Assembly: GCA_022779165.1 (NCBI GenBank) | Contig: JALFTO010000171.1 | Location: 1-32,458, forward strand | Length of the DNA: 32,458 nt | Direction of reading: 5' to 3' | Origin: Lachnospiraceae bacterium | GTDB lineage: Bacteria; Bacillota; Clostridia; Lachnospirales; Lachnospiraceae | Part shown: positions 9,180-18,597 of the stretch, one piece after another | How the letters are laid out: each line of letters opens with the position of its first letter | Numbering within the stretch: the stretch's first letter is position 1 | Program-made: the position numbers and the translations under genes | Notes under the pieces: model-generated | Database searches by the model: none | What the model saw: the letters and a program-made list of their open reading frames with translations, nothing else | Told to the model about the DNA's origin: nothing

Positions 9180-9816
9180 GTGGATCGGAAATTTGACCGG
9201 CAGGGGAAATGGGGAGGAGGGTAGAAAACAGAGAGAGAATATTGAGAAGCGGAGGGAGCAGTTTATTATACTGGCGCTTGCCGGTGTGCTGCTTCTGGTC
9301 ATCTGTATGCCGGTGAAAAAGAACGGCGGGCTGGGAACAGGACAAGCAGTTAAACTGCCGGAGCAGACTGATACGGAAGAGACAGAGGGTGATGCCGCCG
9401 GGCAGACATCAGATTATGGGAATCGGATAGAGAAGGAACTGGAGGGAATCCTGCAGTATATGGAAGGGGTCGGCAGAGTAAGAGTAATGGTCACGCTGCA
9501 GTCAGAGGGCGAGGAGATCGTGGAAAAGGACAGACCGGCTGCCCGTACAAACAGCACAGAGAATGATTCGGCAGGCGGGAGCAGGAGCACGAGCGATATG
9601 GATACGGATGAAACAACCGTGTATGTAACGGACTCAAACGGGACGCAGACTCCTTATGTGAGACGGAGAGACAATCCCCGGATAGAGGGAGTGGTAGTGA
9701 CTGCTTCCGGCGGTGGAAATGCGGCGGTTCAAAAAAATATAAAGAGAAGTATTCAGGCATTATTTGGAATTGATGAGAATAGAATTGTAGTAGTAAAAAT
9801 GAAAACCGGAAAGTAA
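9166..9816 (+). CDS. spoIIIAG: Stage III sporulation protein AG
   Basis: GNRIEKELEGILQYMEGVGRVRVMVTLQSEGEEIVEKD...RIEGVVVTASGGGNAAVQKNIKRSIQALFGI is typical SpoIIIAG. Confidence 0.94.
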   Translation: MELREWIGNLTGRGNGEEGRKQRENIEKRREQFIILALAGVLLLVICMPVKKNGGLGTGQAVKLPEQTDTEETEGDAAGQTSDYGNRIEKELEGILQYMEGVGRVRVMVTLQSEGEEIVEKDRPAARTNSTENDSAGGSRSTSDMDTDETTVYVTDSNGTQTPYVRRRDNPRIEGVVVTASGGGNAAVQKNIKRSIQALFGIDENRIVVVKMKTGK

Positions 9817-9828
9817 GGGGAGAAGAGC

Positions 9829-10539
9829 GTGAAAAACGTATTGAAAAAAAATCAGATCATGATCACGGCGCTTGCCATTATGATCGCAGTGGCTGGATAC
9901 CTTAATTTTGCAGGGACAAAACTCAGTGACGAGGAACTTCTGAAGGTGTCGGGCAAATCGGTGGTATCCGAGAATGATGAACAGGTAGCAGAGGGAGAAG
10001 TGCTTGATGAACTGGAGAATTTTGGGGACTATGACAGTGCCGCTCTCGAGATATCCGATGAGGATACGGATATGGAAGCAGCGTCTGCGGATGTCACCCT
10101 GGAGGAAGCCGGACTGAAGGAGATAGAGAGCCTGGACACGGACGATGTATCAGAGACGCCGGGCGAGGCAGTCTTTACCTCGAGCACGAATGTCAATACA
10201 CTGGAATCCGCCCGATTGATGAAGGAGCAGACAAGAGCAAAGAATAAAGAAACACTTCTTGATATCATTAACAGTGCTGAGATTTCCGAGGCCCAGAAGA
10301 CAGGAGCCGTGGAAGAGATGATAGCGCTCACGGATATTGCCGAGAAAGAAACCGCTGCAGAAATCCTGCTGGAAGCAAAGGGATTCGAGGATGTGGTTGT
10401 CAGCATCAGCGATGAGGGAGTGGATGTTGTGGTCAAGGCACAGAGCCTGACAGACGCCCAGAGAGCCCAGATCGAGGACATCGTACAGAGAAAGACCGGC
10501 ACCTCACCGGAGAATATTATAATTAGTCCTGTCAATTAG
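9829..10539 (+). CDS. spoIIIAH: Stage III sporulation protein AH
   Basis: MKNVLKKNQIMITALAIMIAVAGYLNF TM segment and C-terminal LLEAKGFEDVVVSISDEGVDVVVKAQSLTDAQRAQIEDIVQRKTG. Confidence 0.94.
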   Translation: MKNVLKKNQIMITALAIMIAVAGYLNFAGTKLSDEELLKVSGKSVVSENDEQVAEGEVLDELENFGDYDSAALEISDEDTDMEAASADVTLEEAGLKEIESLDTDDVSETPGEAVFTSSTNVNTLESARLMKEQTRAKNKETLLDIINSAEISEAQKTGAVEEMIALTDIAEKETAAEILLEAKGFEDVVVSISDEGVDVVVKAQSLTDAQRAQIEDIVQRKTGTSPENIIISPVN

Positions 10540-10549
10540 AGAAAAACGG

Positions 10550-10558
10550 TGGTATACT
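10550..10558 (+). promoter_or_regulatory. Putative extended -10 promoter for prfC
   Basis: TGGTATACT extended -10, with a weak CTGTCA -35 at 10529-10534. Confidence 0.5.
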
Positions 10559-10572
10559 TATATCATACGCGA

Positions 10573-10615
10573 GCAGAAAACCAAGCGACGCCGAAAGCGG
10601 TATTTGGTTTTCTGC
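10573..10615 (+). promoter_or_regulatory. Strong hairpin at the predicted 5' end of the prfC leader
   Basis: Perfect 12-bp inverted repeat GCAGAAAACCAA (10573-10584) / TTGGTTTTCTGC (10604-10615), small inner CCG-AAAG-CGG; no U-tract follows. Confidence 0.7.
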
Positions 10616-10644
10616 CGCTATTAAATTCATAAGGAGAAAAAAAC

Positions 10645-12243
10645 GTGAGTGGTAATTACACACAGGAGATTAACAGAAGAAGGACATTTGCCATCATATC
10701 CCATCCGGATGCGGGCAAGACGACTCTGACGGAGAAGTTTCTGCTCTATGGAGGGGCGATCAATCTGGCGGGAAGCGTGAAGGGTAAGGCGACAGCCAGA
10801 CATGCGGTTTCCGACTGGATGGAGATCGAGAAGGAGAGAGGTATCTCCGTCACATCTTCTGTATTGCAGTTTGAGTATGACAATTACTGCATCAATATAC
10901 TGGATACGCCGGGACATCAGGACTTCTCGGAGGATACTTACCGGACACTGATGGCGGCGGATTCGGCAGTGATGGTGATCGATGCTTCCAAGGGTGTGGA
11001 GGCACAGACAAGGAAATTGTTTAAAGTGTGCGGCATGCGCGGCATACCCATTTTTACTTTTATCAATAAGATGGATCGGGATGCGAACGATACCTTCGAA
11101 CTGTTGGACGACATTGAGAAAGAACTCGGTATTGCCACCTGTCCGGTCAACTGGCCCATCGGATGCGGTAAGAGTTTTAAAGGTGTTTACGACAGAAAGA
11201 GTGAGAGTATCATCACCTATGAGGACACCCAGAAAGGAACCAGAGAGGGGGAGACTACAGTGATCCCCGTTGCGGACGGAGAAAAAGCGGTCGAATATAT
11301 CGGGGAAGAATTGTGGGACAAGCTCCGGGATGAGATCGAACTTCTTGACGGCGCCAGCGCTGAATTTGATCTGGAAGAGGTCAGAAACGGGAAACTCACA
11401 CCGGTATTCTTCGGCTCGGCACTGACGAATTTCGGCGTGGAGATCTTTCTGCAGAATTTCCTGCAGATGGCGACGCCTCCCCTGCCGAGAAAGGCTGACT
11501 GCGGTGTGATCGAGCCGACAGAGCAGGAATTTTCGGCTTTTGTGTTTAAGATACAGGCGAATATGAATAAGGCGCACCGGGACAGAGTGGCATTCATGCG
11601 GATCTGCTCCGGAAAATTTGATGCTGCGCAGGAAGTACGCCATGTGCAGGGAAACAAGGTGCTGCGTCTTTCCCAGCCCCAGCAGATCATGGCAAGTGAG
11701 CGAAAAGTGGTGGATGAAGCATATGCCGGAGATATCATCGGCGTGTTTGATCCGGGTATTTTTTCCATAGGAGATACCGTTTGCATGCCGAAGGAGAACT
11801 TCGCATATGAGGGGATCCCTACCTTTGCCCCGGAGCATTTTGCAAGGGTGCGTCAGGTGGATACCATGAAGCGTAAGCAGTTCGTGAAAGGAATCACACA
11901 GATCGCTCAGGAAGGCGCAATCCAGATTTTTCAGGAGTTCAATACCGGACTGGAAGAGATCATCGTCGGCGTGGTCGGAGTCCTGCAGTTCGATGTGCTG
12001 AAGTTCCGGCTGGAGAATGAATATAATGTAGAGATACGGCTGGAGCCGCTCCCGTATGAGCATATCCGATGGATCGAGAATAAGGATGAGATCAATCTGG
12101 AGAAACTTACGGGAACTTCCGATATGAAGAAAGTAAAGGATATGAAGGGCAACCCGCTTCTGTTGTTTGTGAATTCCTGGAGTGTCGGAATGACACTGGA
12201 CAGAAATAAGGGGCTTATTCTTACGGAATTTGGACGTGACTAA
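10645..12243 (+). CDS. prfC: Peptide chain release factor 3
   Basis: GTPase motifs HPDAGKTTLTEK, DTPGHQDF, NKMDRD; full-length RF3-like sequence; GTG start after AAGGAG. Confidence 0.96.
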   Translation: MSGNYTQEINRRRTFAIISHPDAGKTTLTEKFLLYGGAINLAGSVKGKATARHAVSDWMEIEKERGISVTSSVLQFEYDNYCINILDTPGHQDFSEDTYRTLMAADSAVMVIDASKGVEAQTRKLFKVCGMRGIPIFTFINKMDRDANDTFELLDDIEKELGIATCPVNWPIGCGKSFKGVYDRKSESIITYEDTQKGTREGETTVIPVADGEKAVEYIGEELWDKLRDEIELLDGASAEFDLEEVRNGKLTPVFFGSALTNFGVEIFLQNFLQMATPPLPRKADCGVIEPTEQEFSAFVFKIQANMNKAHRDRVAFMRICSGKFDAAQEVRHVQGNKVLRLSQPQQIMASERKVVDEAYAGDIIGVFDPGIFSIGDTVCMPKENFAYEGIPTFAPEHFARVRQVDTMKRKQFVKGITQIAQEGAIQIFQEFNTGLEEIIVGVVGVLQFDVLKFRLENEYNVEIRLEPLPYEHIRWIENKDEINLEKLTGTSDMKKVKDMKGNPLLLFVNSWSVGMTLDRNKGLILTEFGRD

Positions 12244-13494
12244 ATGAAAAAATGTGTATTGTGTCTGTTCGCAGTGGTGTTATTTCTGACCGGCTGCGGT
12301 GCGGAAAAAATGGAGGATGTGAATCTGAAAGAAATGTCGGAGGCCGCAGAAAGTATCAGACAGGCGGCAAATGACATTGCCACGGGAAATGCGCTGGATA
12401 CGAAAGAAGAGGGAAATGCGGAAGATCAGGCGGATTCCGGCAGTGCGGGCGAAAACGGTGAGAAGCCTTTGCTCCACGATATTTCCGGTATGGAGAAATA
12501 TGCGTACTCCTGTCTTTCGGACGAGGAAAAAGCACTGTATCAGGAACTTTATTCGATTTTGAAAGAGCAGGATTCGGATGTTGAAGTGTCAACCTGTGAC
12601 ATAGAGATGGTAGATAACGTGTTTCAGTACGTGATGACGGATCATCCGGAATTATTTTATGTGGATGGATATTCTGTCAATAAGTATATGCAGGGAGAGG
12701 AACTGAAGAAACTTACGGCTTCCGGCACATATACTTACAGTCCCGAGGAGGTGGCTGATCTCAGGGAACAGATCGGCAGCTGCGTGGACAAGATCTTGCA
12801 GAAAGTACCGGCGGGCGGCGGAGAATATGAGAAGGTAAAGTTTGTCTATGAGTATCTGATTGAGCATACGGAGTATGATCTGGCTGCAGAGGATAACCAG
12901 AATATCTGCTCTGTTTTCCTGAATCAGCGTTCTGTCTGTCAGGGATATGCCAAGGCGGCGCAGTATTTGTTTGATAAGATCGGGATTTACTCCACACTGG
13001 TGACGGGAACCGTTTCGTCCGGAGCAGGACATGCATGGAATCTGGTACGTGTGGATGGTGAATACTATTATGTGGATCCTACCTGGGGAGATGCCTCTTA
13101 TGTGATGGGAGAGGGAGACAGCGGTTATCAGGGAAATCCCCCATCCATCAATTATGAATATCTCTGTGTGACGACAGAGCAGCTGTGCAGGACACACACG
13201 ATCGATCCCGTGATCCCGATGCCGGAATGTAATTCCATGAAAAACAATTATTATGTGCGTGAGGGAGCTTATTTCGAAGCAGCGGATATGGAGAAGGTCA
13301 GAGGCCTGTTTGAAAAGTCATACGAAAACGGTACGGAGTGTGTGACATTGAAATGTGCCGATGATGATGTGTACCGTGAACTGCAGAGGAGACTAATTGA
13401 GGAACAGGAGGTCTTTCACTACCTTCACAGTGAGGACAGTCAGGTGGCCTTTTCCGACAACCCGAAGCAGAACAGTTTAAGTTTTTGGCTGTAG
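12244..13494 (+). CDS. Transglutaminase-like domain lipoprotein
   Basis: Lipobox LFLTGCG; transglutaminase-like RSVCQGYAKAAQYLFDKIG...AGHAWNLVRVDGEYYYVDPTWGD (Cys-His-Asp). Confidence 0.85.
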   Translation: MKKCVLCLFAVVLFLTGCGAEKMEDVNLKEMSEAAESIRQAANDIATGNALDTKEEGNAEDQADSGSAGENGEKPLLHDISGMEKYAYSCLSDEEKALYQELYSILKEQDSDVEVSTCDIEMVDNVFQYVMTDHPELFYVDGYSVNKYMQGEELKKLTASGTYTYSPEEVADLREQIGSCVDKILQKVPAGGGEYEKVKFVYEYLIEHTEYDLAAEDNQNICSVFLNQRSVCQGYAKAAQYLFDKIGIYSTLVTGTVSSGAGHAWNLVRVDGEYYYVDPTWGDASYVMGEGDSGYQGNPPSINYEYLCVTTEQLCRTHTIDPVIPMPECNSMKNNYYVREGAYFEAADMEKVRGLFEKSYENGTECVTLKCADDDVYRELQRRLIEEQEVFHYLHSEDSQVAFSDNPKQNSLSFWL

Positions 13495-13497
13495 GAC

Positions 13498-13526
13498 TAG
13501 GCAAGATGGCAGCAGTTTGTTATAAT
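13498..13526 (+). promoter_or_regulatory. Putative sigmaA promoter for the asp23-nusB operon
   Basis: TAGGCA-N17-TATAAT (TATAAT at 13521-13526). Confidence 0.55.
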
Positions 13527-13554
13527 ATAGAATAATTTGAAAGGATGGATTCCT

Positions 13555-13935
13555 ATGGAAAAAGAGATGGAGAATAAGACATATTCCCTGGAAGGGAGCG
13601 GCAGCATCGGCGAAGTCAGGATTGCGGATGATGTGGTTGCAATGATAGCAGGATATGCGGCATTGGAGACAGACGGGGTATCATCGCTTGCTGGAAATGC
13701 CACGGGTGAACTTCTGAACCGTGTGGGTGTGAAGACACTGCAAAAGGGGGCAAAGGTTGAGGTCGTGGATCATGTAGTGAGTGTTGAACTGGCAGTGATC
13801 CTGTGTTACGGATATAATATTCCCGCTACTTCCTCAAAGATTCAGGAAAAGGTCAAGAGTGCGATTGAAACGATGACGGGACTTGAAGTGTCGGACGTTA
13901 ATATCCGCATTGCCGGCGTGGAAATGGACAAGTAA
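13555..13935 (+). CDS. Asp23/Gls24 family envelope stress response protein
   Basis: GEVRIADDVVAMIAGYAALETDGVSSLAG...VSVELAVILCYGYNIPATSSKIQEKVKSAIETMTGLEVSDVNIRIAGV; ATG 13555 after AAGGATGG. Confidence 0.94.
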   Translation: MEKEMENKTYSLEGSGSIGEVRIADDVVAMIAGYAALETDGVSSLAGNATGELLNRVGVKTLQKGAKVEVVDHVVSVELAVILCYGYNIPATSSKIQEKVKSAIETMTGLEVSDVNIRIAGVEMDK

Positions 13936-13948
13936 GAGAGCGAGAGAG

Positions 13949-14350
13949 ATGGGCAGAAGAGAACAGAGGGAACAGATTTTTAAATTATTGTTTCGCGTAG
14001 AATTTAATAAGAAAGAAGAAATGCCGGAGCAGCTGCAGCTCTTTTTTGAAGAGGCGGAAAAGCCCGTGTCTGAGGAAGACCGGTTATATATTTCAGACAA
14101 ATACGAAAAGATAATGGATAAGCTTTCACAGATTGACGAGCTGTTAAACGAAAAGGCACAGAAATGGTCTACTGACAGGATGGGAAAGGTGGAACTGACT
14201 ATTCTGCGCCTTGCGGTTTATGAGATCCGGTATGATGAGGATATTCCCACCAGCGTTGCGATCAACGAGGCGGTGGAACTGGCAAAGAAATTCGGGCAGA
14301 AGGAGTCCGGATCTTTTGTCAACGGTATTCTTGCAAGATTTGCAGAATAA
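13949..14350 (+). CDS. nusB: Transcription antitermination factor NusB
   Basis: MGRREQREQIFKLLFRVEF...VELTILRLAVYEIRYDEDIPTSVAINEAVELAKKFGQKESGSFVNGILARF. Confidence 0.96.
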   Translation: MGRREQREQIFKLLFRVEFNKKEEMPEQLQLFFEEAEKPVSEEDRLYISDKYEKIMDKLSQIDELLNEKAQKWSTDRMGKVELTILRLAVYEIRYDEDIPTSVAINEAVELAKKFGQKESGSFVNGILARFAE

Positions 14351-14365
14351 TCAGTCAGGTGGCAC

Positions 14366-15574
14366 ATGAAAAACATCTATTCCGTATCACAGGTAAATTC
14401 TTATATCAAGAATATGTTCCTGCAGGACTTTATGCTGCAGTCTATCCGTGTGCGTGGTGAGGTCAGTAACTGTAAGTATCACTCATCCGGTCATATTTAT
14501 TTTTCCCTCAAAGATGAAAAAGGAATAATATCGTGTGTTATGTTTGCGAGCAGCCGCAAAGGACTTGCGTTCCGTTTGCAGGAAGGTCAGCAGATCCTGG
14601 TGGAAGGGTCTGTTGATGTCTATGAGCGCGACGGCAAATATCAGATGTACGCAAAGAAGATCACGCTGGATGGCGAAGGGCTTCTGTTTGAGCGGTTTGA
14701 ACAGTTGAAACGGGAACTTGAGGAACAGGGGATGTTTGCGCAGGAATACAAACAGCCGATCCCGAGGTTCATCAGGACGCTCGGCGTTGTGACGGCGCCG
14801 ACGGGAGCGGCGGTTCGTGATATCATCCAGATTGCTTTGAGAAGGAATCCCTATGTGCAGATCATCCTGTATCCTGCTCTTGTGCAGGGAGAACAGGCGC
14901 CGGACAGCATTGCTGCGGGCATACACACACTGGCAAAAGCGGGTGTGGATGTTATGATCGTAGGCAGAGGCGGCGGCTCCATCGAAGATCTGTGGGCATT
15001 TAATGACAGGCGTGTGGCACAGGCGATCTTTGACTGTCCGATTCCGATCATCTCGGCGGTCGGACATGAAACGGATTTTACCATTGCAGATTTTGTTTCG
15101 GATTTGCGGGCACCGACCCCATCCGCGGCCGCGGAGCTGGCAGTGGATGAGAGAGTCAGGATAGAGGAGAGATTAGAGGAATATCAGGCTGCACTCTGGA
15201 GGGGAATGTCGGGCAGAATCAGCCTTTGCCGTATACGGGCAGAAAAATACATGGCGCTTTTGAAAGCGGCAAGCCCGGAAGGAAAGCTGAGACAGAATCA
15301 GATGTATGTCCTCAGACTGGAAGAAAGTCTGCAGGAAGCCATGAAGCGTGTGCTGACGAATAAGCGTCATGAATTTGCGCTGTACACGGAACGGCTGAAA
15401 GGATTGTCACCGCTCGACAAGCTGAATCAGGGATTTTGTATGGTGATAAATGAGCATGGCAATACCGTTACGGATGTGGAGGCGGTATCTGAGGGAGATC
15501 GCCTTTCCATACAACTCAAAAACGGTGTTGTGGAGGCATGTGCAATGAGAACAGAAAGGATACAGTGGCAATGA
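14366..15574 (+). CDS. xseA: Exodeoxyribonuclease VII large subunit
   Basis: YSVSQVNSYIKNMF, VRGEVSNCKYHSSGHIYFSLKDE, GVVTAPTGAAVRDI, VGRGGGSIEDLWAFNDR, HETDFTIADFVSDLRAPTPSAAAEL. Confidence 0.97.
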   Translation: MKNIYSVSQVNSYIKNMFLQDFMLQSIRVRGEVSNCKYHSSGHIYFSLKDEKGIISCVMFASSRKGLAFRLQEGQQILVEGSVDVYERDGKYQMYAKKITLDGEGLLFERFEQLKRELEEQGMFAQEYKQPIPRFIRTLGVVTAPTGAAVRDIIQIALRRNPYVQIILYPALVQGEQAPDSIAAGIHTLAKAGVDVMIVGRGGGSIEDLWAFNDRRVAQAIFDCPIPIISAVGHETDFTIADFVSDLRAPTPSAAAELAVDERVRIEERLEEYQAALWRGMSGRISLCRIRAEKYMALLKAASPEGKLRQNQMYVLRLEESLQEAMKRVLTNKRHEFALYTERLKGLSPLDKLNQGFCMVINEHGNTVTDVEAVSEGDRLSIQLKNGVVEACAMRTERIQWQ

Positions 15575-15801
15575 GCGTGGAGAAAACAGGAAACGTAAAG
15601 CCGGAGATTACGCTGGAGGAAGCTTTTGACCAGTTAGAACAGATCATCGGTCAGCTTGAGGATGAAGAGATTACATTGGATCAGTCTTTCATGATTTATA
15701 AAGAAGGAATGGAATTGCTGAAGTATTGTAATGATACACTGGATACCGTGGAAAAGCAGGTTTTAAAAATTAACGAAAGCGGTGAGTTGGATGAGTTTTA
15801 A
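15571..15801 (+). CDS. xseB: Exodeoxyribonuclease VII small subunit
   Basis: LEEAFDQLEQIIGQLEDEEITLDQSFMIYKEGMELLKYCNDTLDTVEKQV; ATGA overlap with xseA. Confidence 0.95.
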   Translation: MSVEKTGNVKPEITLEEAFDQLEQIIGQLEDEEITLDQSFMIYKEGMELLKYCNDTLDTVEKQVLKINESGELDEF

Positions 15802-16684
15802 AGAAGAGTTGGAAGAGAAGGTAGAACAGGTTGAGAAGATCATCAAAGAGTATCTTCCCAGGGAAGAAGGATATCAGAAGACGGTGCTACAGGCAATGAA
15901 TTATTCCGTGCTTGCGGGAGGCAAGAGATTGCGCCCGTTATTGATGCAGGAAGCCTATCGTATGTTCGGCGGCACAGGGAAAGAGATCGAACCGTTTATG
16001 GCGGCGATGGAGATGGTACACACATATTCCCTGGTTCATGATGACCTTCCGGCGATGGACAATGACGAGTACCGCCGTGGCAGAAAAACAACACATGTTA
16101 TGTATGGAGAGGCTATGGCGATCCTGGCAGGGGACGGTCTTTTGAATTATGCCTTTGAGACGGCCTGCAAGGCGTTCACGCTGACACAGGACAGTGCCAG
16201 AGTAGGACAGGCGCTTGCGCTTTTTGCAAAGAAGGCCGGCATATACGGTATGATCGGAGGACAGACGGCAGACATCGAGGCGGAGGATCCGGACACGGAA
16301 GTGACGGAGGATTTGCTTCTGTTCATTCACGAGCATAAGACGGCGGCGCTCATCCAGAGTGCTTTGATGACAGGTGCGATTCTTGCAGGCGCTTCGGAAG
16401 AGGAACTTAGGACGCTCGAAAAGATCGGATACGATATCGGCATCGCTTTCCAGATTCAGGACGATATCCTTGATGTGACGGGAGATCAGGAAACACTTGG
16501 GAAACCGGTCGGAAGTGATGAGAAAAATAATAAAGTAACATATGTTACATTAAAGGGAATCGATCTGGCAAGGCAGGCACAGAAAGAAATTTCGGAGGAA
16601 GCAATCGGAATGCTCGCTTCCTTTTCCAATAGAAATCCTTTCCTTGAAAGTCTCGTGCGGGATTTGATCACCAGAGAAAAATAA
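15791..16684 (+). CDS. ispA: Geranyl/farnesyl diphosphate synthase (polyprenyl synthetase)
   Basis: GGKRLRPLL, HDDLPAMDND (FARM), QIQDDILDVTGD (SARM). Start is 15791 ATG or 15782 GTG. Confidence 0.95.
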   Translation: MSFKEELEEKVEQVEKIIKEYLPREEGYQKTVLQAMNYSVLAGGKRLRPLLMQEAYRMFGGTGKEIEPFMAAMEMVHTYSLVHDDLPAMDNDEYRRGRKTTHVMYGEAMAILAGDGLLNYAFETACKAFTLTQDSARVGQALALFAKKAGIYGMIGGQTADIEAEDPDTEVTEDLLLFIHEHKTAALIQSALMTGAILAGASEEELRTLEKIGYDIGIAFQIQDDILDVTGDQETLGKPVGSDEKNNKVTYVTLKGIDLARQAQKEISEEAIGMLASFSNRNPFLESLVRDLITREK

Positions 16685-16706
16685 AACCGGAACTTGGAGA
16701 AGACAG

Positions 16707-18593
16707 ATGCTTCTTGATAAAATCAAAAAAGAAAATGACATAAAGAAAATTGACAAGGCGGATTACGGGAAACTGGCAGAGGAGATCCGGCAATTTCTGA
16801 TCGAGAAGATTAGCGTGAATGGCGGTCATCTCGGATCCAATCTCGGTGCGGTGGAACTGACGATGGCGCTGCATTTGAGCCTGAACTTTCCCAATGATAA
16901 GATCGTGTGGGATGTAGGACATCAGGCATACACGCATAAGCTGCTGACCGGGAGACGGGAAGGGTTTGACACACTTCGCAAATACGGCGGTATGAGCGGA
17001 TTTCCCAAGCGTAAGGAGAGTGATTGCGACTGTTTTGATACAGGACACAGTTCCACTTCTATTTCGGCGGGGCTGGGGCTGATCAAGGCGAGAGATCTTA
17101 CGGGTGAGAAGCGGACGATCGTGTCCGTGATCGGTGACGGTGCGCTGACCGGCGGAATGGCTTATGAGGCACTCAACAATGCGGCACAGCTTCGGACAAA
17201 CTTTATTATTGTGTTGAATGATAATAATATGTCCATCTCCGAAAATGTCGGTGGTGTGTCAAAATACCTCAATAACATCCGTACCGCGACAGGATATCTC
17301 GATCTGAAGGAAGGCGTCTACAATGCATTGCAGAGCATTCCGAAGGGTGATTCCATCGTGGAGAGTATCCGCCGTGCCAAGAGCAGTGTGAAGCAGCTCA
17401 TGATTCCCGGGATGTTTTTTGAGGATATGGGGATTACCTACCTGGGACCTGTGGACGGTCATAATGTTGAGGCGATGCTGCGTGTCTTCAGGGAGGCAAA
17501 GCGGTGTAAGAATGCGGTACTTGTCCATGTGATCACGCAGAAGGGCAGAGGATTTTTGCCGGCAGAACGTCATCCGGCGAGATTCCATGGGGCAGAGCCC
17601 TTTGATATCGAGACGGGGCTGCCGAGCAATCCCAGGACAAAACCGAATTATACGGATATCTTTTCGACGGTGATGACGAAGCTCGGGGCAAGAGACGAGA
17701 AGGTTGTAGCAATCACAGCGGCAATGCCTGACGGCACGGGACTGAAGCGTTTCCGCAATCTTTACCCGGACCGCTTTTTTGATGTAGGGATCGCAGAGCA
17801 GCATGCGGTGACGTTTGCGGCAGGACTGGCGGCGGGCGGCATGAAGCCGATCGTTGCGGTGTATTCTTCCTTTTTACAGAGGGCTTATGATCAGATCCTC
17901 CATGATGTGTGCATCCAGAATCTGCCGGTTGTGTTTGCCATCGATCGCGCAGGACTGGTGGGAAGTGACGGTGAGACACATCAGGGCATTTTTGATCTGT
18001 CATATCTGTCCAGTATTCCGGGAATGCATATCATGGCACCGAAGAATAAGTGGGAACTGTCCGATATGCTGAAATTTGCAGTGAACTTTGGCGGCCCGAT
18101 CGCGATGCGCTATCCGAGAGGCAGTGCATATGACGGTCTGAAGGAATACAGAAAACCGATCGAACTCGGCAAGAGCGAGATCATCTATGAGGAAGAGGAT
18201 ATTGCGCTGGTGGCAGTGGGAAGTATGGTGAAGACAGCGGAGGCAGTGAGAAGAAGTCTGAAGGATGTCGGTTATTCCTGCAGTCTTGTCAATGCGCGGT
18301 TTGTGAAGCCGATCGACGAAGCGATGATAGCGGAGCTTGCAAAGGAGCACCGGCTGATCGTCACTCTGGAGGAAAATGTTGCCAGCGGAGGATTCGGCGA
18401 GAAGGTAAGAGATTGTCTGGATGGTATGCATACGGATTGCAGCCTTTTGACTGTTTCCATACCGGATGAGTATGTGGAGCACGGAAATGTGAGCATCCTC
18501 TATGAGGAAGTTGGAATCGATGAGGAGTCTGTGACAAAGCGTGTCATGACGGCATATGCGTCCGTTCTGGCAGAGCACAGGATGAGAGGATAG
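16707..18593 (+). CDS. dxs: 1-deoxy-D-xylulose-5-phosphate synthase
   Basis: GGHLGSNLGAVELTMALH, VGHQAYTHKLLTGR, GDGALTGGMAYEALNN, FDVGIAEQHAVTFAAGLA. Confidence 0.98.
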   Translation: MLLDKIKKENDIKKIDKADYGKLAEEIRQFLIEKISVNGGHLGSNLGAVELTMALHLSLNFPNDKIVWDVGHQAYTHKLLTGRREGFDTLRKYGGMSGFPKRKESDCDCFDTGHSSTSISAGLGLIKARDLTGEKRTIVSVIGDGALTGGMAYEALNNAAQLRTNFIIVLNDNNMSISENVGGVSKYLNNIRTATGYLDLKEGVYNALQSIPKGDSIVESIRRAKSSVKQLMIPGMFFEDMGITYLGPVDGHNVEAMLRVFREAKRCKNAVLVHVITQKGRGFLPAERHPARFHGAEPFDIETGLPSNPRTKPNYTDIFSTVMTKLGARDEKVVAITAAMPDGTGLKRFRNLYPDRFFDVGIAEQHAVTFAAGLAAGGMKPIVAVYSSFLQRAYDQILHDVCIQNLPVVFAIDRAGLVGSDGETHQGIFDLSYLSSIPGMHIMAPKNKWELSDMLKFAVNFGGPIAMRYPRGSAYDGLKEYRKPIELGKSEIIYEEEDIALVAVGSMVKTAEAVRRSLKDVGYSCSLVNARFVKPIDEAMIAELAKEHRLIVTLEENVASGGFGEKVRDCLDGMHTDCSLLTVSIPDEYVEHGNVSILYEEVGIDEESVTKRVMTAYASVLAEHRMRG

Positions 18594-18597
18594 GCAG

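Noticed and set aside
10627-12063. 478-aa minus-strand ORF opposite prfC
   Set aside because: Shadow ORF of a clearly identified gene; low-complexity His/Leu/Ser-rich translation with no recognisable motif.
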